A stretch of DNA of 64,000 nt from Thermomonas aquatica (GTDB lineage Bacteria > Pseudomonadota > Gammaproteobacteria > Xanthomonadales > Xanthomonadaceae): positions 434,001 through 498,000 of the forward strand of contig NZ_CP040871.1 in the NCBI RefSeq assembly GCF_006337105.1. The letters run 5' to 3'. Of this stretch, positions 35,636 through 43,969 are shown piece by piece. Both the position numbers and the translations under genes were made by a program. The notes under the pieces are model-generated. The model saw only the letters and a program-made list of their open reading frames with translations. It had not been told where the DNA came from and made no database searches. Each line of letters begins with the position of its first letter. Within the stretch, counting starts at the first letter, position 1.

Positions 35636-36208
35636 ATGAGCAGCTTCGAATTCGTGTTCGGCATGATCTCGGTGATCACCTCGCTGGCGCTGACCCGCCT
35701 GCTGAGCGGCTGCGCCGGGCTGTACCGGCATTCGGACCACATCCGCTTTTCCTGGCGGCATGCCTGCTGGACCGCGATGGCCCTGATGCTGTTGCTGGGC
35801 AACTGGGCGGCGTTCTGGCAAATGCGCAACATCCGCGTCTGGAGCGGGCTGGAGGCGCTGATCCCGCTGCTCTTCGTCAGCGTGCTGTACGCGTTCTGCG
35901 ACCTGGTCATGCCGGACGAACCCAGGGACGGCCAGCGGCTCGACCTGCGCGAGTACCACGCCCGGCACGGCCGGCGCTACAAGACCCTGCAACTGCTGTT
36001 CTCGATGATCGCGGCGCTGGTCGTCGCGCGCCGCAGCCACGGCATCGGCGACTGGCTCGCCGGCTCCGGCTTCGCGCTGGTGGCGGCCGGTTGCAGCCTG
36101 GTCGCATTGCGCACCAAACAGGTGTGGCTGGACACCCTGGCCGCGGCGGTGCTGCTGGCGATGGCGCCGGTGTTCCTGTGGATGCACCTGCGGGGCTTGT
36201 CCGGATAG
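35636..36208 (+). CDS. Hypothetical membrane protein
   Basis: A 190-residue protein with about five hydrophobic segments (FVFGMISVITSLALTRLLSG, CWTAMALMLLLGNWAAFW, ALIPLLFVSVLYAFCDLV and two more). A charged loop between segments 3 and 4 (PRDGQRLDLREYHARHGRRY) faces the cytoplasm. No family is recognised. The 239 bases upstream contain no gene; ATG 35636 has a GGGGGA sequence before it. Confidence 0.72.
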   Translation: MSSFEFVFGMISVITSLALTRLLSGCAGLYRHSDHIRFSWRHACWTAMALMLLLGNWAAFWQMRNIRVWSGLEALIPLLFVSVLYAFCDLVMPDEPRDGQRLDLREYHARHGRRYKTLQLLFSMIAALVVARRSHGIGDWLAGSGFALVAAGCSLVALRTKQVWLDTLAAAVLLAMAPVFLWMHLRGLSG

Positions 36209-36395
36209 AGCGCAGTAGCTGCGGCGGCGCTCAATTCGCGGGGCGGTTGGCGGACAGCGGCAAGGCCGTGCCGCCGGCGAAGGATAGCAATGTCGCATTG
36301 CGCCGCAACATCGGATTGCCCTTTCGTACAGTGCTTTGGTGCACTGCACATCCCCAGCATCGGCGTGGTTTCCACCGCACCCGGGAGGGCACGCC

Positions 36396-37541
36396 ATGAT
36401 TCGCGAACCGCACCCCGCTTCCCGCTTTCGCACCATGCAACGCATGTCCCGGCGCATCGCGGCTGCCGGCCTCGTCCTGGCGGCGCTGTGGATCGGCAAC
36501 GCGGCCGCGCTGGAATGCGGCAGCAACAACGGCTACACATGCACCGGGACGCAGAACCAGTACGCCGGCGGCTTCAATCCCGGCGTCGGCTATGGCGGCT
36601 TCGGCGGAGGCGCCTGTACCGCGACGAGAACCCCGGTGGTGTTCATCCACGGCAACGGCGACAGCGCCATCAGTTTCGACATGCCGCCCGGCGCGGTGTC
36701 CGGCTACAGCACGCCCGCGCGATCCCAATACGAGGAACTCAAGGCCGCGGGCTACAACGACTGCGAGCTGTTCGGCGTCACCTACCTGTCGGCGGACGAG
36801 CGCGCGAACCCGCAAATCAACTACCACGAGCCCTACACCTACAACCTGCTCAAGAACTTCATCGACAAGGTGAAGGCATACACCGGCAAGCCGCAGGTGG
36901 ACATCGTGGCGCACTCGCTCGGCAGTTCGATGGCGCTGGCGATGATCAAGTACAAGGCCTACCAGGGCAGCGTGCGCCGCTTCGTCAACATCGGCGGCGG
37001 CATCCGCGGCCTGCAGACCTGCCTGTACAGCGGCTACCAGAATCCGCTGGCGCAGACCTGCAATGCCGAAGCCTATGCCTACCCCTACGACTACTACACC
37101 TTCGGGCTGTATCCGAGCAGCGGCGTGGCCTACTACGGCTACAACCGCTGGACCGGCAGCGGCAGCGGTTCGCTGCGCACCCTGCCCGCCAGCTGGGGCG
37201 CGATCCGCTTCTACACCATCACCGCCGGCCTCTACGACCAGGTGCACTGCTTCACCTCCAACAACGCCGGCACCTGCCCCAGCGGCGCCCTGTTCAATCC
37301 CCGCAGCAACGTGATCGCGCAGGTCGGCGTGGGCTTCGGCAGCAGCGCCTATGCATACGACTGGGACTGGAGCGACGGCATGCCCTACAACGCCGGCGGC
37401 GGCGACAACAGCCGGGGCGTCGGCCATTTCCGTTCACTCGCCAACACCGGCCTGATCCTGCGCAACATGCTGACCACGACCTGCACCACCGGCTGCGCCA
37501 GCGGCTATGCGGGCGTGAACGGACCGGCCACGAACCTCTGA
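36396..37541 (+). CDS. phaZ7: Extracellular PHB depolymerase, PhaZ7 type
   Basis: A 381-residue secreted alpha/beta hydrolase closely matching Paucimonas lemoignei PhaZ7, which degrades native (amorphous) polyhydroxybutyrate outside the cell. A signal peptide ends before LECGSNNGYTC (PhaZ7 matures at an equivalent LTCG). Matching blocks include QYAGGFNPGVGYGGFGGG, the oxyanion-loop FIHGNGD at 83-89, the lipase box AHSLG with Ser174, and GVGHFRS with His344. ATG 36396 has GGGAGG upstream. It allows growth on PHB released from dead cells; the real substrate needs testing as related esterases exist. Confidence 0.88.
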   Translation: MIREPHPASRFRTMQRMSRRIAAAGLVLAALWIGNAAALECGSNNGYTCTGTQNQYAGGFNPGVGYGGFGGGACTATRTPVVFIHGNGDSAISFDMPPGAVSGYSTPARSQYEELKAAGYNDCELFGVTYLSADERANPQINYHEPYTYNLLKNFIDKVKAYTGKPQVDIVAHSLGSSMALAMIKYKAYQGSVRRFVNIGGGIRGLQTCLYSGYQNPLAQTCNAEAYAYPYDYYTFGLYPSSGVAYYGYNRWTGSGSGSLRTLPASWGAIRFYTITAGLYDQVHCFTSNNAGTCPSGALFNPRSNVIAQVGVGFGSSAYAYDWDWSDGMPYNAGGGDNSRGVGHFRSLANTGLILRNMLTTTCTTGCASGYAGVNGPATNL

Positions 37542-37664
37542 AGCCAGGCACGCGCCAAGGCGATGGAAACAACGGGCGCCGCACCGGCAGCGCGGGCTCG
37601 AACGGCAGTGCGCTTCAGGCAGGAAGTCCAGCCCGGCTCCGCGCCGCCGGGGCGCGCTACGCCG

Positions 37665-38129
37665 TCACTTCGCGGGGGGAGCGGGATCGTCCGACGGATG
37701 ATCGACGATGTACAGCCAGCGCCCGTCGACCAGTTTTTGCACGTCGGTGTAGCGCCCGGTCTGCACCGATTCCGCCTGGCTGGCCTTGTCGACCATGCGG
37801 ATGACGTAGGTGCCCCATGACACCCGGCTGTCGCCGACGCTCTCCTGGCCGATGTTCGTCATCTGGAAGTCCTTGACGGTGGCGCCAGCCAGGAAATGGG
37901 CGAAACCGTCGCGGATCGCGGCACGTCCCTTCGCCATCGAACCACCGGGGAACCAGATGATCGCGTCTTCGGCGTAGCAGGCCGCGATCGCATCGGCATC
38001 GCCGGACTCGAATGCGCTCGCGAAGCACTCGCCGGCCGATGCCGCGGGCCTCGCCGCCATCGCGCCGCCCGCTGCCAGCGCTCCACCGCACAACAGCAGG
38101 GCGATCCTGAAACGGTTGGGTGCATGCAT
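37665..38129 (-). CDS. Secreted SnoaL-like/DUF4440 nuclear-transport-factor-2 fold protein
   Basis: A 154-residue protein with a signal peptide (FRIALLLCGGALAAGGAMAA) and an NTF2-like domain: FASAFESGDADAIAACYAEDAIIWFPGG, then GRAAIRDGFAHFLAG and GRWLYIVDHPSDD. These are the hallmarks of SnoaL/ketosteroid-isomerase-like proteins, many of which bind or isomerise small ligands; no activity can be assigned. An in-frame ATG four codons upstream (38141) is an alternative start. Confidence 0.8.
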   Translation of the reverse strand: MHAPNRFRIALLLCGGALAAGGAMAARPAASAGECFASAFESGDADAIAACYAEDAIIWFPGGSMAKGRAAIRDGFAHFLAGATVKDFQMTNIGQESVGDSRVSWGTYVIRMVDKASQAESVQTGRYTDVQKLVDGRWLYIVDHPSDDPAPPAK

Positions 38130-38250
38130 GGCGGATTCCATCGGGCCGGCGCAGGTGCCGTACCCGAGCCCAACGCCGAGCCGAACCCGCGGCGGCCAGG
38201 ACGCGGCAAGACGCCGGCTTCCCGGGCGCCCTCCAAGCGGGAATGCCGCC

Positions 38251-38520
38251 CTATCCCTTCCTCGCCGCCGCCAGCGCGGCCTGCAGCACGCGGGCATACG
38301 CCACGCGCGCCGGGCCCGCTTCCCGGGCGGCCGTTTCCAGTCCCTGGATATAGGCGGCGCGCAAGTCCTGGGCGTTGTAGAGATGGCCGAGTTCGTCGAT
38401 CGTCCTGGCAACCGCATCGCGCACGTGCCAGTCGACATTGGCGCCAGTCTCGGCCTGCCTGGCGAAGTCGACGACCCGAAGGAGATGCGGCGTGACGAGA
38501 CCGACGACGGTGGCTTTCAC
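38251..38520 (-). CDS. Possible small hypothetical protein (GTG start)
   Basis: An 89-residue frame from a GTG at 38520, with an amphipathic helical make-up (ATVVGLVTPHLLRVVDFARQ, AVARTIDELGHLYNAQDLR) and native-looking codon use. There is no clear ribosome site. No overlapping gene competes, and the frame is followed by the signal-peptide protein on the same strand. It may be a real gene or a chance frame in G+C-rich DNA. Confidence 0.42.
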   Translation of the reverse strand: MKATVVGLVTPHLLRVVDFARQAETGANVDWHVRDAVARTIDELGHLYNAQDLRAAYIQGLETAAREAGPARVAYARVLQAALAAARKG

Positions 38521-38591
38521 TTGCTGGACCCGGTTTGCAGTGGACGCAAAAGATAACGCAACGCGCCGTCGAGGGGTCGTGCCGCGATGCC

Positions 38592-40682
38592 TCACACCGA
38601 CAAGCCCACGTCGCCTTCCACCACCGTCTGGGTCATCCGCGGCGGCTCGCCGGCCTTCCACAGCGGCACTTCGTGGCGGACGCGGTAACGCAGCGGGCCG
38701 CCGTCGTTGCCGGGCGCGCGCGCGATCGGGCGCGGGATGCAGACGAACTCGGTCACCATCTTCTCGGCGTCGCAGCGCACGGTGGCGTAGCCGTGGCCGC
38801 CGTTGTCCACGAAGGTCAGGTGCGGCGCCAGCTCGGGATTGCGCACCGCCAGCGCCTTCTGCACGTCCTTCGATTCGGCGTACGCGAACGCCGAGCGCAC
38901 GCCGTGGCGCAGCGTCAGGTTCTGCGTGGCCTGCGGCCTGCCGTCCTTGTCTTCGGCGATGTACAGCGCGCGGGTCGGATTGTTCTCCTTCTTCTGGGTG
39001 TACTCGTTGGCCTCGGCGCTGCCGACCGAACTCATCGAGCCCCCCACGAAGCTGACGCCCACCGGCTCGAAAGGCGCATTCGGCGGCAAGCCCTTGGCCG
39101 CGTAGCCGGCCCAGAAGCTGTGGCGGTCGCCGGCGACGATGGCGAACCCGGTCATGCCGGCATCGCGCACGGCGTCGTAGATCTCCGCGCGCTCGTGGAA
39201 CACGCTGCCCCAGTCGTAGACGGTCATCAGGCCATAGCCCTTGCCCTTCCAGTTGCCGATGCCGGGCGGCAGGTTCTGCGGATCGACGCGGGTTTCCAGC
39301 GTCCCCAGCGAATTGCCCCAGACCTTCCAGGTGGCCTTGGCATTGCGCAGCCTGTCGATGAACCAGGCCTTCTGCGTCGCGCCCAGCATCGATTGCGGTG
39401 CGGCCTTTGCCACGTAGTTGTCCACGCTCCTGTCGCCGATGCTGAGCTTGTCGGGCGGGTGGCCGCCGTCGTACGCGCGGCCGGCATCGAGCTGCGCCCA
39501 CAGTTCCTCGGGCACGAAGCCGAGGGTGTCGCCTTCGAACAGCGGACCGATCTCGTCGTGGTTGCCCGGATCGCGCGAGCGGAAGCTGCGGTTGTCGGTC
39601 AGCAGCAGGTCGATGTGCCGGCCCCAGCGCAAGGCGCGATAGATGATCAGGCTGTTGATCGCGGCCAGGTTGTTGGGCTCGGTGCCCAGGCCGGTGTCGT
39701 CGAAGTCGCCGGGCTTGAGCAGCACGTCTTCGACCGTCGGCGCGTTGAAGGTGTCCAGCTTCGAGCCGGGCGGGAGCACGCGCGCCGGCTGGTATTCGAA
39801 CCAGGCCTGGTTGCCCGCCACTTTCAACCGCTGCCCGGGCACCCAGCCGTCGGTGCCGGCGAATTCCTGGATCGACTGCCAGCCGTTCCAGGAGATCTCG
39901 TGGTTGTCCCAGACGCAGACGAACGGCCAGCGCGCGCGCGCGTCCTGCAGGTCCGGATCCAGCAGGTAGGCCTTGTAGCAGACGCGGTAATCCTCCAGCG
40001 AGTCCGGCACCCAGAAGCGGTTCCTGGCGACGACCTTGCCCTTCGGAAACGTGATCGGGAAGGTGAGCTTGCGATCGTAGCGGCCGTTCTTGACCTGGTC
40101 GGGGTACTGCACGACTTCGTAGATGAAATCGCCCAGGTGCAGCACGAAGCCGAGGCGTTCTTCGCGGCTGGCGTTTTCGTCTTCGTGGATCATCCGCCGG
40201 TAGCCGTTGTTGTAGCCCTCGGGCAGGCACTGGCAACTGACGAAGGCGAACTTGGCCGGACGCGGGTCGTCATCGGCGGGTGCGGTGAGCGTGCGGCCGA
40301 TGCGGCTGCCGTTGCCCGCCTCGTCGACGAAGCGGTACCAGTATTCGCCGGCCGGCGGCAGGTGGCCGACCAGCACGCGGCAGGTCCAGTCGGACGCCGC
40401 CTGCACCTTCGCCGAGGCGGTGGCGATCACCCGGGTGAACGCCGCATCCTCCGCCACTTCGACGATCAGCATCGCGCTGTCGCGCCCGTCCGCATACGGG
40501 CGACGCGTCCACAGCAGCACGCTGTCGGCATCGGGATCGCCGGAGGCGACGCCCTGCGGATACAGCTCGCGACGCTCGCGCCAACCGCTTGTCGAGGGAT
40601 GCACGGAGGCGCAGCCCCAGGCCAGGGTCGCGCCCATGGCAGCGGCGAGTTTCAGGAAGTGGCGACGGTCGACGTTCGGCAT
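38592..40682 (-). CDS. phoD: Alkaline phosphatase D (PhoD-like), Tat-exported
   Basis: A 696-residue phosphodiesterase/phosphatase of the PhoD family. The N-terminus VDRRHFLKLAAAMGATLAWGCAS is a twin-arginine signal that may end in a lipobox Cys. An Ig-like PhoD N-domain precedes the metallophosphoesterase core: FVSCQCLPEGY, HLGDFIYE, VWDNHEIS, LLLTDNRSFRS, and AIVAGDRHSFWAGY, which supply the metal ligands. It should hydrolyse phosphate esters and diesters in the periplasm. At 696 residues it is longer than Bacillus PhoD. The gene is not adjacent to other phosphate genes. Confidence 0.9.
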   Translation of the reverse strand: MPNVDRRHFLKLAAAMGATLAWGCASVHPSTSGWRERRELYPQGVASGDPDADSVLLWTRRPYADGRDSAMLIVEVAEDAAFTRVIATASAKVQAASDWTCRVLVGHLPPAGEYWYRFVDEAGNGSRIGRTLTAPADDDPRPAKFAFVSCQCLPEGYNNGYRRMIHEDENASREERLGFVLHLGDFIYEVVQYPDQVKNGRYDRKLTFPITFPKGKVVARNRFWVPDSLEDYRVCYKAYLLDPDLQDARARWPFVCVWDNHEISWNGWQSIQEFAGTDGWVPGQRLKVAGNQAWFEYQPARVLPPGSKLDTFNAPTVEDVLLKPGDFDDTGLGTEPNNLAAINSLIIYRALRWGRHIDLLLTDNRSFRSRDPGNHDEIGPLFEGDTLGFVPEELWAQLDAGRAYDGGHPPDKLSIGDRSVDNYVAKAAPQSMLGATQKAWFIDRLRNAKATWKVWGNSLGTLETRVDPQNLPPGIGNWKGKGYGLMTVYDWGSVFHERAEIYDAVRDAGMTGFAIVAGDRHSFWAGYAAKGLPPNAPFEPVGVSFVGGSMSSVGSAEANEYTQKKENNPTRALYIAEDKDGRPQATQNLTLRHGVRSAFAYAESKDVQKALAVRNPELAPHLTFVDNGGHGYATVRCDAEKMVTEFVCIPRPIARAPGNDGGPLRYRVRHEVPLWKAGEPPRMTQTVVEGDVGLSV

Positions 40683-40874
40683 GGCGGCTGCTCCCCGCAG
40701 CGGATCGCGATGATCGATGCGGGAACGCTAGACCGGCGCGCGGACCGGGGAGCGTGCCGGAAGTGGGGGTGAAAAAAGTCGCCGTGGAAGTCGAGGCTTT
40801 GTTTGCGATGCCGTGCAACCGCCGCAGCCGTTGCTGTATCCGATGTCTGCATACCCCCTGCCCGACGAGGCTGC

Positions 40875-42311
40875 ATGAAATCCCTCCCGCTTGCCCTGGC
40901 CACCTTGCTGGCCATCTCTTCCCCGCTGTTCGCCGGCGAGGGCGCCGTGCGGGTGCAGGACATCGACGCGCTGGTCGCACGCCATGCGGCACTGGACATG
41001 TTCTCCGGCAGCGTGATCGTCGCCGACCACGGCAAGGTCGCGTATGCCGGCGCCTACGGCCAGGCCAACAAGGATCACCGGATCCCGAACCGGCTGGACA
41101 CCAGTTACAACATCGGCTCGGTCGGCAAGATCTTCACGGCGGTGGCCATCATGCAACTGGCCGAGGCCGGCAAGCTGCGGCTGGACGACACGCTCGCGAA
41201 GTACCTGCCCGACTATCCCTTCCCGGAGAAGGATGCGATCACCATCCGGCAACTGCTCAACCACTCCTCCGGCCTGGGCGACTACATGGAGCAAGACGAC
41301 TACAAGCGCAGGATGCGCGAGATCCACACCATCGCCGACATCCTGCCGCTGATCTACGCGCAAAAGCCGCTGTTCCCGCCCGGCGAACGCTTCGGCTATT
41401 CGAATTCCGGCATGGTCGTGCTGGGCGCTATCGTCGAAAAGGTGAGCGGCCTGAGCTACCCCGACTACCTGCAGCGGCACATCTTCGGCCCCGCCGGGAT
41501 GCGGGACAGCCATCTCGCGCAGGAAGACGACCTGCTGGCGAACCGCGCCATCGGCTACCTGCCCAACCCGGAGGGCGGCTACCGCGCGAACCTGCGCGAG
41601 ATCATGCCGGCATCGGCCGATGGCGGACTGCACACGACGGCGCCGGACTTGCTGCGCTTCGACCAGGCGATCGGCGGCAATGTCCTGCTCCGCGCCGACA
41701 GCCGCCAGCAGATGCTGACGCCGACCGGCCCCGTCCCCTTCTATGCCAGCGGCTGGTTCACCAAGCGCGTCGACGGGCATCTTGCCGTCGGCCATGGCGG
41801 CGGCGCACCGGGCATCAATGCCGAATTCCGCCGTTACCCGGACGATGGCGTCACGGTGATCGTGCTGTCCAACTACGACATGGGCGCGACGCCGCTGGCC
41901 GAGGACATCGAGAAATCGCTGTTCGGCCTGCCCTACACGCTGCCCACCCAGGTCGATGCCGACTACGCGCGCGCCGAGCAGTTCATCGAGCAGGGCCATG
42001 CGCCTGCCGCACTGGCCATCCTGGACCGCCTCGCCGGCGGCGAACAGCCGCACCTGCCCGCGCTCTACGCCGGCGCCAAGCTGCGCATCGGCGGCAAGGT
42101 CGAGCTGGAGCAGGCAGTGACCGCGCTGACCCGCTACATCGAACTCGCCGCCGCCGATGCCCAGCCATCGCGCGCAGCCGCATGGTGGCGCAAGGGCAAT
42201 GCGTATGAGCTGATCGGCAAGACCGCCGAGGCAAGGAAGAGCTACGAAGCGGCGCTGCGGCTGGATCCGGACGACGAACAGGTGCGGAAGTCGCTGCAAC
42301 AGTTGCACTGA
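40875..42311 (+). CDS. Secreted serine hydrolase with C-terminal TPR-like region
   Basis: A 478-residue protein with a signal peptide (MKSLPLALATLLAISSPLFA) and a class C beta-lactamase-fold domain: SVGK (SxxK), YSN in RFGYSNSG, and HGGGAPG as the third motif. After residue about 390 a helical TPR-like region closes the protein (AWWRKGNAYELIGKTAEARKSYEAALRLDPDD), which could bind a partner. Activity may be esterase or D-peptidase. ATG 40875 is set by the signal peptide. Confidence 0.87.
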   Translation: MKSLPLALATLLAISSPLFAGEGAVRVQDIDALVARHAALDMFSGSVIVADHGKVAYAGAYGQANKDHRIPNRLDTSYNIGSVGKIFTAVAIMQLAEAGKLRLDDTLAKYLPDYPFPEKDAITIRQLLNHSSGLGDYMEQDDYKRRMREIHTIADILPLIYAQKPLFPPGERFGYSNSGMVVLGAIVEKVSGLSYPDYLQRHIFGPAGMRDSHLAQEDDLLANRAIGYLPNPEGGYRANLREIMPASADGGLHTTAPDLLRFDQAIGGNVLLRADSRQQMLTPTGPVPFYASGWFTKRVDGHLAVGHGGGAPGINAEFRRYPDDGVTVIVLSNYDMGATPLAEDIEKSLFGLPYTLPTQVDADYARAEQFIEQGHAPAALAILDRLAGGEQPHLPALYAGAKLRIGGKVELEQAVTALTRYIELAAADAQPSRAAAWWRKGNAYELIGKTAEARKSYEAALRLDPDDEQVRKSLQQLH

Positions 42312-42350
42312 ACCAGCAAGCCCGCGCCGGTCAACACCCGCGTTGCGAAG

Positions 42351-42878
42351 TCACAAGCCGAGGTGTCGCGACAGCGCCTGGCGCACGCGTTCGGCATAGG
42401 CCTGCGATCCAAAGTTGCCCGCGTTGAAAACGCCGCCCGGGCCGGCAAAGGCGGCCATGCCGGAGAAGGTGGGCCGCGGCAGCACGACGACCTGCCAGCG
42501 CTCGTCATGGTCGGCATCTTCCCAACGCCGCACTTCGACCTTGGCCACATTCGTATGGGTCAGCCGGGTGGCGGTCTCGCGCCCCCACGCGCGGCGCTTG
42601 ACCACGATGGCGCCCGGCGGATAGCTCCACGTGTCGCTCCAGCCTGACAGGCCCGCACCGATCATCCTGATGCCGATGGAGGCCGCACCCGCGATGATGA
42701 TGCCGAAGACCGGCGTGGCGATGCTGAGCGGCCACAAGCCGCGGCCCAACTCCCACACCGGCAAGCCCACGATCAGCGCGCCGAAAGCCACCACCACCGC
42801 CCGCATCGGCCAGGGAAACTCGCGGCGCACCAGCGGCAGATCGGATTCGAATATCGCGGCGGTGTCGTCGGCAGGCAT
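42351..42878 (-). CDS. Hypothetical membrane protein with a PH-like domain
   Basis: A 175-residue protein: two membrane helices (PMRAVVVAFGALIVGLPVWEL, PVFGIIIAGAASIGIRMIGAGL) and a cytoplasmic part with a bPH-2-like pattern (GAIVVKRRAWGRETATRLTHTNVAKVEVRRWEDAD). The family is not recognised. The gene ends the native stretch next to the REP/RAYT region. Confidence 0.72.
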   Translation of the reverse strand: MPADDTAAIFESDLPLVRREFPWPMRAVVVAFGALIVGLPVWELGRGLWPLSIATPVFGIIIAGAASIGIRMIGAGLSGWSDTWSYPPGAIVVKRRAWGRETATRLTHTNVAKVEVRRWEDADHDERWQVVVLPRPTFSGMAAFAGPGGVFNAGNFGSQAYAERVRQALSRHLGL

Positions 42879-42900
42879 GCGCCATGGTAGGCCACAACCC

Positions 42901-42940
42901 TAAACCCGGGTCAGTAAACCCGGGTCAGAGTCGACTTTTC
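42901..42940 (+). repeat. REP arm upstream of the RAYT gene with a 14-bp tandem
   Basis: TAAACCCGGGTCAG occurs twice in tandem (42901 and 42915). The second copy continues into AGTCGACTTTTCC, the core of the REP arm found elsewhere in this region. A shorter ACCGGGTCAG lies at 42983-42992. No complementary arm is seen before the RAYT start. Confidence 0.75.
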
Positions 42941-43023
42941 CGATACGAAAACGCGCCATCTGCCGATATCCGCGAAACCCGCACCGGGTCAGCCTGCACC
43001 TGTCCAGCCAGACGGATCAGCCC

Positions 43024-43794
43024 ATGCCCCGCCCGCTCCGCATCGACTTCCCCGGCATCCCGCAACATGTCATCCAGCGCGGCAACGACAGGCAACCCTG
43101 CTTCTTCGACGATGCCGACTACCTGTGTTATCGCAGTGAGCTGCGTGACATGGCACGGCGTGAAGGCTGTGCAGTGCACGCCTACGTGCTGATGACCAAC
43201 CATGTGCACCTGCTGCTGACACCGCTGCAGCCGGGCGCGGTGGCCAGGACGATGCAATCGCTCGGACGCCGCTACGTTCGCTACATCAATGCGACGTACG
43301 GACGCACAGGAACGCTGTGGGAAGGACGTTACAAGGCCAGCCTGGTGGGCGATGGCGACTACCTGTTGCGTTGCCACCGCTACATCGAACTGAATCCGCT
43401 GCGGGCGGGCATGGTCGCCGACCCATGCGACTACCGCTGGTCCAGCCACCGCGCCTTGGCCTTCGGCGAGGCGGATCCGCTCATCACGCCACATACCGAC
43501 TACCTGGCGCTCGCGGCCACGCCCACTGCACGCCAGCACCGCTATCGCGCGATGGTGATGGACACCGTCGATCCAGACGACGTTGAGGCGATCCGCCTGC
43601 ATCTACGCCGCCAGCATCCCTACGGTTCGGAGCGCTTCCGGCAGGCCATCGAAGCGCAACTCGGCCGCATTGTCGGCCCGCAGAAGATCGGACGACCGAG
43701 GAAAATGGGGGTCAGAAAACGGGGGTCAGAGTCGACTTTCTACCTGATCTCTGAAAAAGTCGACTCTGACCCCCGTTTTCCCCCTGATCTCTGA
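43024..43794 (+). CDS. rayT: REP-associated tyrosine transposase (RAYT), Y1_Tnp family
   Basis: A 256-residue HUH/Y1 transposase of the IS200-like RAYT group. HVIQRGN is near residue 15, the metal-binding HUH motif is NHVHLLLTP (about residues 59-67), and the catalytic Tyr is in RYIELNPLRAGMV. The domain proper ends near GRPRK (about 225). The remaining tail is read through the downstream REP repeat (GSESTF, then KVDSDPRFP), so the stop lies inside the repeat. RAYTs mobilise or maintain REP sequences. It is flanked by copies of its own REP family on both sides. Confidence 0.93.
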   Translation: MPRPLRIDFPGIPQHVIQRGNDRQPCFFDDADYLCYRSELRDMARREGCAVHAYVLMTNHVHLLLTPLQPGAVARTMQSLGRRYVRYINATYGRTGTLWEGRYKASLVGDGDYLLRCHRYIELNPLRAGMVADPCDYRWSSHRALAFGEADPLITPHTDYLALAATPTARQHRYRAMVMDTVDPDDVEAIRLHLRRQHPYGSERFRQAIEAQLGRIVGPQKIGRPRKMGVRKRGSESTFYLISEKVDSDPRFPPDL

Positions 43795-43822
43795 AAAAGT
43801 CGACTCTGACCCCTGTTTTCCC
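43702..43822. repeat. REP cluster downstream of the RAYT gene
   Basis: AAAA(T/C)GGGGGTCAG occurs twice in tandem at 43702 and 43716, then the arm GGGGTCAGAGTCGACTTT. Two inverted arms AAAGTCGACTCTGACCCC follow, inside a 40-bp tandem repeat (units beginning at 43743 and 43783, CCTGATCTCTGAAAAAG). A decayed relative, TGACCCCGTTTTTTCCC, lies at 43917-43933 in the 175-base gap before the NACHT gene. Confidence 0.88.
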
Positions 43823-43969
43823 ATGGTCGAGGCCAAAACCCGACGGTTCGCCGGCGTCAGGCCGGCGCATCGGCCGGCCAAGGCCAAATCAATCATCGAA
43901 ACGGGATAAGTGAACCTGACCCCGTTTTTTCCCTTGATCCGACCCCTCTTTTGAAGCCTCGTTGCTTCC

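Noticed and set aside
43743..43822. 40-bp direct repeat that could suggest a CRISPR array
   Set aside because: Only two adjoining units with no spacers; it is part of the REP cluster.
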